Shown here piece by piece: positions 45,946-55,682 of a DNA stretch of 64,000 nt; the stretch's first letter is position 1, and every line of letters begins with the position of its first letter. The notes beneath the pieces were generated by a model. That model searched no databases. It saw nothing but the letters and a program-made list of their open reading frames with translations, and was not told where the DNA came from. The translations under genes were made by a program, and so were the position numbers. Origin of the DNA: Synechococcales cyanobacterium CNB (GTDB taxonomy: Bacteria; Planctomycetota; Phycisphaerae; Phycisphaerales; UBA1924); assembly GCA_030263455.1 (NCBI GenBank), contig SZOZ01000003.1, forward strand, positions 62,001 through 126,000. Direction: 5' to 3'.

Positions 45946-46683
45946 TCACCCCCACGCCGCTGGCAGCATCGCCCGTTCCTCCGCCCCGCCGGCAAGCCGG
46001 AGCGATGCTTGAAGTGCGCGTTCGGGCCACTCGGTGTTTTCCGTGCCGTCGATGGTGTTGAGCCAACGTTTCGTCGCGGCAAGAGCGGCCGCGGACTTGG
46101 GTATGAGCCGCTGTGCGAGTTCGAACGCGGCGGTACGAACCGAGTCGGGATCGGGCACACTGCGCCAGACCCACCCGAGGCGGGCGGCTTCGCGCCCTGA
46201 GATCAGGCCCGTATCCAGCAGCCGTTCTCGGCATAGAGCGTCGCCGACGGCGGCACGGAGGAAAGGCGCGGAAACAGCCGGTGAAACGCCGAGGCGGAGC
46301 ACGGGGTAACCGAGCCGGGCCTCGTCGTTGGCGATGACGAAGTCCGCGCCGCCGAGGAGGGCACATCCGCCGGCGACGGCTGCGCCGTGGGCGGCTGCGA
46401 CGACGGGAACGCGGCAAGCCCGGAGCGACCGGACGGCCATGGACAGTCCACGCAGCAACGATTTCATGGTGTCGCCGATCGGATCGTCCTTGCAGAGCGA
46501 GAGATCGAAGCCGGCGCAGAAGGCCTGGCCGGCACCTTGAAGGACGATGACGCGCGCAGACTGCGCCGCCTGATCGACCATTCCCGGGATCGCGTCGAGC
46601 ATCTCTGGGGTGAGGGCGTTGCGGCGGTCGGGTCGGTCGAGGGTGATGGAGGCGATCGTGCAGTCGAAGTCGAGCCGGATCAT
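45946..46683 (-). CDS. Crotonase-family protein lacking both catalytic glutamates
   Basis: 245 residues. Keeps the oxyanion-hole segment QAFCAGFDLS and the fold, but where hydratases have Glu it has AVAGGCALLGG and GYPVLRLGVSPAV (Val128 at the second position). The SPAVxxP tail groups it with LiuC-like enzymes. It starts at the HMG-CoA lyase stop (they share base 46683), so the pair is translationally coupled and a leucine-pathway role is likely. Activity may be changed or lost. Confidence 0.85.
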   Translation of the reverse strand: MIRLDFDCTIASITLDRPDRRNALTPEMLDAIPGMVDQAAQSARVIVLQGAGQAFCAGFDLSLCKDDPIGDTMKSLLRGLSMAVRSLRACRVPVVAAAHGAAVAGGCALLGGADFVIANDEARLGYPVLRLGVSPAVSAPFLRAAVGDALCRERLLDTGLISGREAARLGWVWRSVPDPDSVRTAAFELAQRLIPKSAAALAATKRWLNTIDGTENTEWPERALQASLRLAGGAEERAMLPAAWG

Positions 46684-47627
46684 CAGACGCCCCCTCGCTC
46701 GGCAAGGGCGACGAGGCGCTCGGCAAAGGCCGATGCCGCAGCGAGGCGTTCGCGGTCGACGCCGGTTACGAAACCCGCCCGCTCGACGGCGTGGATAAGG
46801 AGGACGGTGGCGATGTTGCCCGGTGCGCGTGCTTCGTCGGTGGACGCGAAGGGGCAGCCGCCGAGGCCGCCGGCGGCGGCATCAAAGGAGCGAACGCCCG
46901 CCGCCAGGGCGGTAGCGACGCACTCGGCGGCGCGTCCGGTCGTGTCGTGCAGGTGGAGCGTGAGCGGGGCTTCGCCGTCGTCGCGGAGGGAGAAGTCGCC
47001 GACGACCGTGCGCATGGCGTCGAGGACGGGCGCGAGCGATTCGGGCGTCGCCGCGCCGATGGTGTCGCCGAGGTCGATCTCATCCACGCCGGCGTCGAGG
47101 AGGATGGACGCGACTTCAGCCACTCTGGCGGGTGGAACGTCCCCTTCGAAGGGACAACGGATGATGCAGGAGACGTAGCCTCTGACGCGCAGGCCCGATC
47201 CGTGGGAGAGGGCAACGACAGGCCGGAAGCGCTCGACGCTCTCAGCGATGGTGGCGTTGACGTTCTTGCGGGTGAAGGTCTCGCTGGTGGCAGTGAAGAC
47301 GGCGACCTTGTCGATGACTCGTCGTCCTGCGTGCTCGTTGACGCGGAGGGCCGCCTGCGCCCCTCGGTCATTGGGCACGAGCGCGGAGAAGACGAGTTCC
47401 GGAGGCTTGAGGTCCGCGACGGCCTCAAAGAGCTGGACGGCATCGCCGAGTTGGGGCACCCACTTTGGGCTGACGAAACTGGTGACTTCGACCTCGTCGA
47501 CTCCCGTGAGCGTGAGGAGTTCGACGAGTCTCGCCTTGTCGTCGGTGGGGATGGCGTGCGGCTCGTTCTGGAGGCCGTCGCGGGGGGAGACATCGGTGAT
47601 CCGCACTCGCTCGCTCACGCCGGGCAT
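46683..47627 (-). CDS. Hydroxymethylglutaryl-CoA lyase
   Basis: Splits HMG-CoA into acetyl-CoA and acetoacetate, the last step of leucine degradation. 314 residues, usual length about 300. ITDVSPRDGLQNE at the N-terminus (metal Asp and Arg), EVTSFVSPKWVPQL, DTIGAATPES, LHLHDTTGRA with metal-binding His residues, and the signature GGLGGCPFA with catalytic Cys. Together with the dehydrogenase run, the LiuC-like enzymes and the carboxylase subunit at 52258 it completes most of the pathway. Confidence 0.93.
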   Translation of the reverse strand: MPGVSERVRITDVSPRDGLQNEPHAIPTDDKARLVELLTLTGVDEVEVTSFVSPKWVPQLGDAVQLFEAVADLKPPELVFSALVPNDRGAQAALRVNEHAGRRVIDKVAVFTATSETFTRKNVNATIAESVERFRPVVALSHGSGLRVRGYVSCIIRCPFEGDVPPARVAEVASILLDAGVDEIDLGDTIGAATPESLAPVLDAMRTVVGDFSLRDDGEAPLTLHLHDTTGRAAECVATALAAGVRSFDAAAGGLGGCPFASTDEARAPGNIATVLLIHAVERAGFVTGVDRERLAAASAFAERLVALAERGGV

Positions 47628-47792
47628 TGTAAAGGCCGGCGGGTCGTCGGGGGTTTATCGGCCGGTCGCGCGGGAGACGGCGCGGATCGTGCGGGCGGCC
47701 CGCTTTCCCCTGCGGCGGGGACGGGGTCGGCGGGGCGATCGCACCCCCGGCCTTGTTCCGATGCTCTGGCCATGCACTCCGGAGGCCCGACC

Positions 47793-48293
47793 ATGCGCTG
47801 CCCGTGCTGCGGATTCGGCATGTCCGAGGTCGTCTACGAGGGGGTCCACGTCCATTCGTGCGGCGGGTGCGGCGGTGAGTTCCTGGGCGGGGAGGAACTG
47901 GCACACATCGTCCGCGTGCGCGAGATGACCTTCTGCCGGGCGATCATCGACGAGATGGCCCGGCGCGAGCCGACCTTCGGCATTCCCGAGGAGGAAGAGG
48001 AGACCGGCGTGAACTGCCCCGCGTGCGGAGAGTGCATGGACGTCATCAACTACGGCGTGGACAGCGGCATCGTGGTGGACCGCTGCACGGAGTGCCAGGG
48101 CCTGTGGCTCGACAACGAGGAGCTGGAGAAGGTTCAGGCGCTCATGGAGCGCTGGCAGGACGAGGCGCCGGCGAAGATTCGCGCCGTCGCGGATGAACTG
48201 GCCTCGGGGCGCAAACGCTCGGAGGCGGGCGTGCAGGTGTCGCGCTTCGCGTTTGTCAACGCGTTGATCGACCGCATCGCACGGGCGGCATGA
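47793..48293 (+). CDS. Protein with two TFIIB-like zinc ribbons
   Basis: 166 residues. First ribbon CPCCGFGM...CGGCGGEFLGGEEL (3-34), second CPACGECM...CTECQGLWLDNEEL (about 77-112); the 'GLWLDNEE' ending is typical of the zf-TFIIB (PF13453) family. A helical C-terminus follows. GGAGG at 47781-47785 favours the ATG at 47793 over an ATG at 47772. Role unknown; often proposed to bind nucleic acid or proteins. Confidence 0.85.
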   Translation: MRCPCCGFGMSEVVYEGVHVHSCGGCGGEFLGGEELAHIVRVREMTFCRAIIDEMARREPTFGIPEEEEETGVNCPACGECMDVINYGVDSGIVVDRCTECQGLWLDNEELEKVQALMERWQDEAPAKIRAVADELASGRKRSEAGVQVSRFAFVNALIDRIARAA

Positions 48294-48305
48294 GTCCTCG
48301 CCGGC

Positions 48306-49268
48306 TCACTCGGCGCGCCTGAAGAGGTCGAGGAACCGGTCCTCGTATTCCTTGAACACGCCGAGCCGGTCGAGTTCCGCCTTGAGGTCCATCGCGAGGC
48401 GGCGGTCGGCCTGGGCGTCCTCGAAGAGTTGCTCGATGCGCTTGCGGGCGGCGGCGTCGAGGCGTTTCTTCGCAGACGGTTCGGCAGGCTCGGGCGGTTC
48501 GTCCGGCGCGTCCGCAACGGCGAACTCGCTCTCATCGTCATCTTCGCCCTCGGTCATCTTCTGCATGCGGTCGAGCATCTTGAGCAGCGCGCCCTCGACG
48601 ATCCGACCGTGCTCGGTCAGTTCCGCCATATCGATCGAGACGCCCGCCAGTTCCGAGAACGACTCGAGGACGACCCGCGCGGCCTTGGGGTTCGGGACGT
48701 TGGCGGCGTAGAAGGGGATCTCGCCGAGCAGGCAGAGCCCCGGGAGGTTGCGCTCCATGGCGGCGGCGAGGAGGACGCCGTTCAGGCCGCCGATCTGCCC
48801 GCCCTCGACGGGCTGCGCTCCGCTGCGGACGAGTTCTTCGAGGAGCAGCGGCGAGGTCGCGGCGGCGTGTACGGCGGGCTCGTCGGTCGGATGCACCTGC
48901 GAGGCCATCGAGGCGAAGGTGATGACGCGTTCGATGTCGAAGGCGGCGGCTCGTTCCAGCAGCCGCTGCGCGAACATGTACCCGCCGTGTGTGGGCTGGG
49001 CTTCGCCGAGGAAGACGATGAGCGGCCGCCCCGACGCGCCCTCCGGCGTCCGGTAGAAGACGCTGCGGGGCAGGCGCGTCTGCTCGATGATCCCCGACAC
49101 CACGTCCACCTGCCCGATGTCGAACTGTTCGGGGGCGTGAACCTCGGCGAAAGGGCGGAGTGCGAGTTGCTTGATGAGATACCCGGCGGCGATGACCGCC
49201 ACGTTGCCCATGCCGGGCCAGGCGGCGAGGAGCCAGGGACGGAGGGGAGTGGAGGGTGTCTCGGGCAT
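48306..49268 (-). CDS. PAC2-family protein
   Basis: 320 residues. N-terminal PAC2 (proteasome assembly chaperone-like, PF09754) domain with LLAAWPGMGNVAVIAAGYL and GGQIGGLNGVLLAAAMERN, then LLGEIPFYAANVPNPKAA. The C-terminal third has an acidic linker (EGEDDDESE) and a coiled coil (about 260-318). Bacterial PAC2 proteins are widespread but without a settled function; the proteasome link need not apply here. Confidence 0.8.
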   Translation of the reverse strand: MPETPSTPLRPWLLAAWPGMGNVAVIAAGYLIKQLALRPFAEVHAPEQFDIGQVDVVSGIIEQTRLPRSVFYRTPEGASGRPLIVFLGEAQPTHGGYMFAQRLLERAAAFDIERVITFASMASQVHPTDEPAVHAAATSPLLLEELVRSGAQPVEGGQIGGLNGVLLAAAMERNLPGLCLLGEIPFYAANVPNPKAARVVLESFSELAGVSIDMAELTEHGRIVEGALLKMLDRMQKMTEGEDDDESEFAVADAPDEPPEPAEPSAKKRLDAAARKRIEQLFEDAQADRRLAMDLKAELDRLGVFKEYEDRFLDLFRRAE

Positions 49269-49381
49269 GGCGGCAGTCCGAGTTGATGTGCCGCGACGTG
49301 GAACCCCCCCGCGTCGCGCGTTCGCGAAGTCTCTGGCCGAGGGTTGCGACCACTGGCCACGAGTTGGTAGGCTAGGCGCCG

Positions 49382-50251
49382 ATGCGGCAGACCATGGAGA
49401 GGATCACGACGCGAGCCAGCCATCGGAGCGTCGTCGGTGGCGGACGTCCGATCGCGTGCGCGTTCACGCTGATCGAGCTGTTGGTCGTCGTCGCGATCAT
49501 CGCCCTCCTGGTCGGCCTCCTGCTGCCAGCGCTGGCGCACGCCCGCGAAGCGGGCAGGGCGACGGTCTGCCTCGCCAACCAGAAGAGCCTGGCGACGGCG
49601 TTCGTCATGTACGCCGACGACAACGACGACGGGATCGTGTCGTCATGGACAGATCGGCGCGACCACGACCACAGTTGGGCCGACTGGCCCATGCTCCCCG
49701 ACGGCGGATACATGAGCACCTACGCCCTCCAGCAGGCGAAGGACACGGAAGGCCACAAGAGGGGCATCCGCAACGGCAAACTCTACCCCTACCTGGAGAA
49801 CGTCGAGGCGTATCACTGCCCTTCCGACCTCCGCGCGCGCGGGCGCGGCGTCGCCGGTGCGATCGCCTTCCGAACCTACTCGATGCCCAACTGGGTCAGC
49901 GGGGACGAGAAGTGGGAGTCGTACATCGGCGGGCACACGGTGACGCGCCGGATGAGCGCGGTGCAGTTCCCGACATCGAAGTTCGTTTTCATCGAAGAGT
50001 CCGATCCGCGGGGCGTGAACATGGATTCGTGGGTCATGCACCTCGACCAGGAGAAGTGGATCGACCCTCTGACCGTGTGGCACAAGGACACCAGCACGAT
50101 CGGGTACGCCGACGGTCATGCCGAGGTCCACGTGTGGCAGGATCGGCGGACCATCACCATGAGTCGGAACCAGAAGTTCGATGTTCCGTGCCCCGGCAAC
50201 GCGGACTGGGCGTACCTGGCGGGGGCGTGGATGAACACGAAGCGGAACTGA
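49382..50251 (+). CDS. Type IV pseudopilin-like protein with DG motif
   Basis: 289 residues. A 26-residue leader ends in [15 protein letters not shown], a prepilin cut site with Ala at -1, Glu at +5. The soluble part has YAPDD-like [21 protein letters not shown] and [14 protein letters not shown], the 'DGH' form common in planctomycete secretion pseudopilins. An alternative ATG at residue 5 would shorten the leader. Stands alone between the PAC2 and GH43 genes. Confidence 0.87.
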   Translation: MRQTMERITTRASHRSVVGGGRPIACAFTLIELLVVVAIIALLVGLLLPALAHAREAGRATVCLANQKSLATAFVMYADDNDDGIVSSWTDRRDHDHSWADWPMLPDGGYMSTYALQQAKDTEGHKRGIRNGKLYPYLENVEAYHCPSDLRARGRGVAGAIAFRTYSMPNWVSGDEKWESYIGGHTVTRRMSAVQFPTSKFVFIEESDPRGVNMDSWVMHLDQEKWIDPLTVWHKDTSTIGYADGHAEVHVWQDRRTITMSRNQKFDVPCPGNADWAYLAGAWMNTKRN

Positions 50252-50292
50252 CGCCGGGGTCCTCCTGGCGAAGCGGAGAAGGGATGCTTCGC

Positions 50293-51384
50293 TCAGCGGC
50301 CCTCTTCGGTGAAGTCGGCCGGCGCGACCAGCGGCCGCGCCCGCACGCCCTCGAAGGTGATCGTAACGGATCGGATCGTGCCGTCGGCGTCGAAGTGCAT
50401 CTCGTCAATGCACACGACGCGGTGATGCGGGCTTGTCCTGCCCAGCGGCCGCCGGTGATACACGATGTACCACGTGTCCGATCCTGGCACGGGGATCACC
50501 GAGTGGTGTCCCGCGCCGGTCGCCACCTCCGGATCCTGCTGGAGAATCTTGCCCACTCGTCGGAAAGGCCCGATCGGAGAGTCGGCGATCGCGTACGCCA
50601 CCGAGTAGTGCGGGCCGCCCCAGCCGCCCTCGGACCACATCAGGTAGTAGCGGCCGCCGCGCTTGAAAACGAACGGCCCCTCGACGTATTGCTCCGGCGT
50701 GATCTCCTTGAAGGTCTCGCCGTCCTCGAAGGGGACGAGGCTCAGCAGGTCCGGGGCGAGTTTGACGACGTTGCACCGCCGCCAGCCGCCGTAGTACATG
50801 TAGTACTGGCCGTCGTCGTCGCGGAAGACGAACTGGTCGATCGGCTGTGCGCCGTTGTGGAAGCGGTCGATGAGCGGTCTGCCCAGGGCGTCCTTGAAGG
50901 GGCCTGCGGGGTTGTCCGCGACGGCGATGCCGATGCCGCCGATCTCTTCGTTGTTCTGGATGTCGTTGGCGGCGAAGAAGAGGTAGTAGCGGTCGTTGGC
51001 GTGGACGGCGGCTGGGGCCCAGAGGGCGTACTCGCCCCACGAGACGTCGGCAAGGTCGAGCACGCGTGGGTGCTTCGTCCAGTGCACCAGGTCGGGGGAA
51101 CTGAACGCGTCGAAGTACGTCTGCTTGTGGTACTGCGGATTAATGGGGCGTTGCCGCTGCTCTCCTGCAGCCGCCCGTTCGTCCGCGACGCTCTCTCCCC
51201 AGTCGTCGCTCCAGGTCGGATAGACCCAGTACAGGTCGCCGAAGACGACCGCCTCGGGATCCGCGTACCAGCCCTCGAAGACGGGGTTGCCGGAGAGGCC
51301 GCGTGCCTTGAGGTCGGGGTCGGCGCTCTGGGCGTTGAGCGGCGTCGCGACGAACGCGAACACGATGATCGGGGGGAGTCGCAT
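50293..51384 (-). CDS. Secreted GH43-like glycoside hydrolase
   Basis: 363 residues from the ATG at 51384, beginning a signal peptide (MRLPPIIVFAFVATPLNAQ). Five-bladed propeller of family 43 type: YADPEAV supplies the general base Asp, the LWAPAAVHANDRYYLFFA blade, and EGPFVFKR the acid Glu; further blades include YYMYYGGWRR and WYIVYHRR. Enzymes of this family cut arabinan, xylan or related side chains. Exact substrate unknown. Fits a lifestyle feeding on algal or plant polysaccharides. Confidence 0.87.
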   Translation of the reverse strand: MRLPPIIVFAFVATPLNAQSADPDLKARGLSGNPVFEGWYADPEAVVFGDLYWVYPTWSDDWGESVADERAAAGEQRQRPINPQYHKQTYFDAFSSPDLVHWTKHPRVLDLADVSWGEYALWAPAAVHANDRYYLFFAANDIQNNEEIGGIGIAVADNPAGPFKDALGRPLIDRFHNGAQPIDQFVFRDDDGQYYMYYGGWRRCNVVKLAPDLLSLVPFEDGETFKEITPEQYVEGPFVFKRGGRYYLMWSEGGWGGPHYSVAYAIADSPIGPFRRVGKILQQDPEVATGAGHHSVIPVPGSDTWYIVYHRRPLGRTSPHHRVVCIDEMHFDADGTIRSVTITFEGVRARPLVAPADFTEEGR

Positions 51385-51673
51385 TCGCACAACTTTATGC
51401 GATGATGGGGGACTTCTCCCCATGGACACCCGAGACCCTGTGGAGACCGGGCCTTGGACGACAGGACCTCATGAGCGGGCGCACTTCGATCCCACCGCAG
51501 CACACGGGACGCTCAGCACGACGCACACCGGCATCGAGCATACGGCACGCCGCGGCACCGCGCACTGACGGAGCCTCTCTCGCGCTTCTCACCGCAGGGG
51601 CGTCCCTTCGGCTCTCCGCCGGGGCCTCGACGGCATGGCGTGCGGCTTCGTCGGGTGCGGATATGATGGCGCC

Positions 51674-51910
51674 ATGCCGATCGACGCCGAGAGCCTGCTG
51701 AAGCGCATCACCCAGAAGCCGGGGCAGTGTGGGGGTCGCCCCTGCATCCGAGGGCTGCGGATCCGGGTGATGGACGTGCTCGAGATGCTGGCGGAGGGAG
51801 TCAGCGAGGACGAAATCCTCGCGGACTTCCCCGACCTGGAGCGTGACGACATCCGGGCGTGCCTGGTCTTCGCGGCGAGACGGGCCGCGCACGTGCAGGT
51901 GGCGGCGTGA
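51674..51910 (+). CDS. DUF433 antitoxin-like protein
   Basis: 78 residues: KPGQCGGRPCIRGLRIRV and GVSEDEILADFPDL are the DUF433 hallmarks, a small winged-helix DNA-binding protein found as antitoxin partner. Its TGA overlaps the GTG of the next gene (GTGA, 51907-51910), a translational coupling normal for toxin-antitoxin pairs. Probably represses its own promoter in the 290-base gap before it. Confidence 0.88.
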   Translation: MPIDAESLLKRITQKPGQCGGRPCIRGLRIRVMDVLEMLAEGVSEDEILADFPDLERDDIRACLVFAARRAAHVQVAA

Positions 51911-52251
51911 AACTCTGGCTCGATGCGCAGCTTCCACCGGCCATCGGGTCATGGATCGCTACTACGTTTGACGTGGAGTGCGAGCACGTTCGGGACACGC
52001 CCTATGCCGTGGCGGATGACGGAGCGATCTTCGAGGCGCTGCGCAAGCCCGGGCAGGTGATCGTGACGAAGGACGAGGACTTCGCGGATCTCGTCACGCG
52101 TCTGGGGCCCCCTCCGCAGGTGCTCTGGGTCAGGGTCGGCAACGTGACGAATAGAGCGCTCCGAGAGTTCTTTGGGGCGGCTCTTGAGAGAGCGCTGGGA
52201 TTGCTCGACTCGGGCGAACCACTCGTCGAAGTCCACAGGGCACCGAGATAG
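51907..52251 (+). CDS. DUF5615 PIN-like toxin
   Basis: 114 residues, GTG start overlapping the antitoxin. KLWLDAQLPPAI with a conserved Asp, DDGAIFEALRKPGQVIVTKDEDFADL and the final RVGN, as in the DUF5615 family, a small PIN-like nuclease fold with Asp residues positioned for metal binding. Predicted RNA-targeting toxin neutralised by the DUF433 protein. The next gene (minus strand) ends 6 bases later. Confidence 0.88.
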   Translation: MKLWLDAQLPPAIGSWIATTFDVECEHVRDTPYAVADDGAIFEALRKPGQVIVTKDEDFADLVTRLGPPPQVLWVRVGNVTNRALREFFGAALERALGLLDSGEPLVEVHRAPR

Positions 52252-52257
52252 AGCTCC

Positions 52258-53997
52258 TCACGTCTGCAGCACCCCCGTCCGGAACTCGCGTGAGTAGTCC
52301 CAGTTCCGCGTCGCGTCGAGGGCGGCGATGAGTTCGTCGCGGGTGCGGTGGGGCTGGATGATGCGGTCGACCCAGCCGCGGGCGGCGCCGTGGCGGATGT
52401 CCTGCTGCTCGTTGTAGGACGCGCGTACGGCGTCGAGGATCGCACGGTGGGTCTCGGGGTCGATGGTCTCACCCTTTCGTTCCCGGCTCTTCTCCTCGAT
52501 CATGGCGAGCGTGCCGGTGGCCTGGGCCGCGCCCATGACGGCGCACTTGGCGCTGGGCCATGCGAAGGAGAGGAACTGGTCGAAGGCGCGGCCGCACATG
52601 GCGTAGTTGCCCGCGCCGTAACTTCCTCCCATGATGACGACGATCTTGGGCACGACGCAGTTGCTCATGGCGTTGACGAGTTTCGCGCCGGCGCGGATGA
52701 TGCCCGCCTGCTCGCTGTCGCGCCCGACCATGAAGCCGGTGGTGTCGTGAAAGAAGACGATGGGAATCCTGCGCTGGTTGCAGTCCATAATGAAGCGGGC
52801 GGCCTTGTCGGCGGAGTCGTCGTAGATTACGCGGGGCATGTTGGTCGACTTCGACGGTCCGGCGCGGCCGCCGGGCATGGTGCGCGTGGTCAGGCGGCAC
52901 TGGTTGGCGACGATGCCGCAGGGATGCCCGCCGATGCGTGCGTAGCCGCAGACGAGCGATCGGCCGTACTCCGACTTGTATTCGTCGAAGTCGGGGGCGA
53001 GGGACTGGTGACCTTCGGTATTGGGAACCGCGTTCGAGTCGACGAAGCACGCGATGATTTCCTTCACGTCGTACTGCGCGCCGGGCTTGTCGGTGAAGAT
53101 CGAGTACACGTCCGCGGCGTCGCGGTACGACGAAGCGGTCGAGCGTGTCGCGTCGCGGCTCGTCGCCGGTGCGTACTTCGCGGCCAGCGAGCGCACGCGG
53201 ACGAGGCACGCCTCGTCGTCCGGCTCGCGGAAGTCGATGGTTCCGCTGACGCTCGCGTGCATCTCCGCGCCGCCGAGTTCCTCGTCCGAGACCTGCTGCC
53301 CGATCGCCGCCTTCACCAGGGCGGGGCCGGCGAGGTACAGGCCCGACCCCTCCGTCATCAGCAGCGTGTCGCACAGCACGGGCAGGTACCCTCCGCCGGC
53401 CACGCAGTAGCCCATGATGGCCGCGATCTGCGGAATGCCGTCCGCGCTGAGCACGGCGTTGTTGCGGAAGATGCGCCCGAAGTCGTCGGTGTCCGGGAAG
53501 ACGTCCTCCTGCATGGGCAGGTAGACGCCCGCCGAGTCGACGAGGTAGATCAGCGGCAGGCGGGCCATATGGGCGATGGTCTGGGCGCGGATGATCTTCT
53601 TGCAGGTCATCGGGAAGAATGCGCCTGCCTTCACGGTGGCGTCGTTGGCGATGATCATGTGCGGTCGGCCGTGGAGGAGGCCGATGCCGGTGACGACGCC
53701 GGCCGCGGGCGCGCCGCCGTGCTCGGCGTACATGCCGTGGGCGCACCAGAGTCCGAGTTCGGTGAAGTTGGGAGTTTCGTCGCGGTGGGGGTCGATCGCG
53801 GTCGCGGAGGCGGGGGAGGCGCCCGCCCGACCTGTGGAGGGGACATCGACAAGTCGGGCGATGCGTTCGTGTGCGGTGAGTCGGTTCTTGGCGTGCTGGC
53901 GTTCAATGGCCTTGGCGCCGCCGCCGTGGCGGATCTCGCGCTCGGTGCGGAGGAACTCGTCGGTGAGTCGGCGAAGGTCGTTGGCGGTCGCGGTCAA
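52258..53997 (-). CDS. Methylcrotonyl-CoA carboxylase-type carboxyltransferase (beta) subunit
   Basis: Transfers CO2 from biotin to methylcrotonyl-CoA (leucine pathway). 579 residues. ACC central-type carboxyltransferase: RAQTIAHMARLPLIYLVDSAG, VLSADGIPQIAAIMGYC, GGAEMHASVSGTIDF and, in the second half, FMVGRDSEQAGII and GGSYGAGNYAMCGRAF. No ATG fits; TTG at 53997 has GAGGAG 7 bases upstream, and the N-terminus then reads LTATANDLRRLTDEF. The carboxylase/biotin alpha subunit is not in the window. Propionyl- or geranyl-CoA carboxylase is less likely. Confidence 0.9.
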   Translation of the reverse strand: MTATANDLRRLTDEFLRTEREIRHGGGAKAIERQHAKNRLTAHERIARLVDVPSTGRAGASPASATAIDPHRDETPNFTELGLWCAHGMYAEHGGAPAAGVVTGIGLLHGRPHMIIANDATVKAGAFFPMTCKKIIRAQTIAHMARLPLIYLVDSAGVYLPMQEDVFPDTDDFGRIFRNNAVLSADGIPQIAAIMGYCVAGGGYLPVLCDTLLMTEGSGLYLAGPALVKAAIGQQVSDEELGGAEMHASVSGTIDFREPDDEACLVRVRSLAAKYAPATSRDATRSTASSYRDAADVYSIFTDKPGAQYDVKEIIACFVDSNAVPNTEGHQSLAPDFDEYKSEYGRSLVCGYARIGGHPCGIVANQCRLTTRTMPGGRAGPSKSTNMPRVIYDDSADKAARFIMDCNQRRIPIVFFHDTTGFMVGRDSEQAGIIRAGAKLVNAMSNCVVPKIVVIMGGSYGAGNYAMCGRAFDQFLSFAWPSAKCAVMGAAQATGTLAMIEEKSRERKGETIDPETHRAILDAVRASYNEQQDIRHGAARGWVDRIIQPHRTRDELIAALDATRNWDYSREFRTGVLQT

Positions 53998-54343
53998 GTC
54001 GCGGCTCCTCGTCGGCTGGTTCGTAGCGTAGCGGGCGTGGTCGGGAGGCCTGACATGTCGGTGAGTGCAGTCGGTGCATGGAAGGGCGGGAGCGGTTATC
54101 CACCGCGGTGCGAGCGATGCAAGAGCTTGCGGTTGCTTGACTTGCAGGAAGTTGCGAGCAGGACAGATTCCGTACATTGACAGTTCGTTCGGTCTTTGGT
54201 ACAGTCCGTCTGCCGGGCCCGCGGCCAGCACCGCCCCCGGCCGGGTGGAGTGCGACGGGCGCGACCCCGACCCGTGCTGGGACCGGCACGATGGGCACCG
54301 GCTGACTCCCGGGGCGCGGCGTGCGGCGAAAGGACGGCGGATC
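53998..54343. other. Divergent control region between the carboxyltransferase gene and recA
   Basis: 346 bases. It holds the recA promoter (54177-54205) and a GC-rich leader of about 130 bases that can fold (54210-54260). I do not see a clear LexA box of either the E. coli or the GAAC-N4-GTTC type. The carboxyltransferase promoter should also lie here, but no convincing boxes were found. Confidence 0.5.
54177..54205 (+). promoter_or_regulatory. Sigma-70-type promoter of recA
   Basis: TTGACA (54177-54182), exactly 17-base spacer, TACAGT (54200-54205). A perfect -35 at ideal spacing with a good -10; the predicted start is near 54212, giving a leader of about 130 bases to the ATG at 54344. Confidence 0.7.
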
Positions 54344-55435
<1,092 letters not shown>

Positions 55436-55466
55436 CCACGGCGCGCGGCCTGGTGGGCCGGTTCGG

Positions 55467-55496
55467 TTGTCCCGGTTGCGGGTCCGGGGCTACCCT
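55467..55496 (+). promoter_or_regulatory. Candidate promoter of tRNA-Leu
   Basis: TTGTCC (55467-55472), 18-base spacer, TACCCT (55491-55496), 14 bases before the tRNA. Weak -10, so read-through from recA is an alternative. Confidence 0.35.
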
Positions 55497-55510
55497 TCCG
55501 GCCCACCGTT

Positions 55511-55596
55511 GCGGACGTGGCGGAACTGGCAGACGCGCTAGGTTCAGGTCCTAGTGGGAGTAAAATCCCGTGGAGGTTCGACTCCTCTCGTCCGCA
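55511..55596 (+). tRNA. tRNA-Leu, anticodon CAG
   Basis: 86 bases. Acceptor GCGGACG pairs with CGTCCGC, discriminator A. Anticodon stem CTAGG/CCTAG with loop TTCAGGT, anticodon CAG (reads CUG). Long variable arm (GGGA...TCCC) of class II tRNAs, and T arm GGAGG/CCTCT with loop TTCGACT. CCA is not encoded. CTG is a frequent Leu codon in this GC-rich genome. Confidence 0.95.
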
Positions 55597-55607
55597 TGTT
55601 GACCCAG

Positions 55608-55640
55608 CCGGCCCGGGACCGTCCCGGGCCGGTTTGCTTT
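55608..55640 (+). terminator. Rho-independent terminator of tRNA-Leu
   Basis: Perfect 11-bp stem CCGGCCCGGGA (55608-55618) and TCCCGGGCCGG (55622-55632) with CCG loop, followed by TTTGCTTT. It lies 12 bases after the tRNA. Confidence 0.85.
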
Positions 55641-55682
55641 CAGGCTCGCCCACCCGCGATCGGACGGGTATGTTGCCCGACC

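Noticed and set aside
55511-55596. tRNA-Leu as an integration site
   Set aside because: No integrase, no repeated tRNA 3' end and housekeeping genes on both sides.
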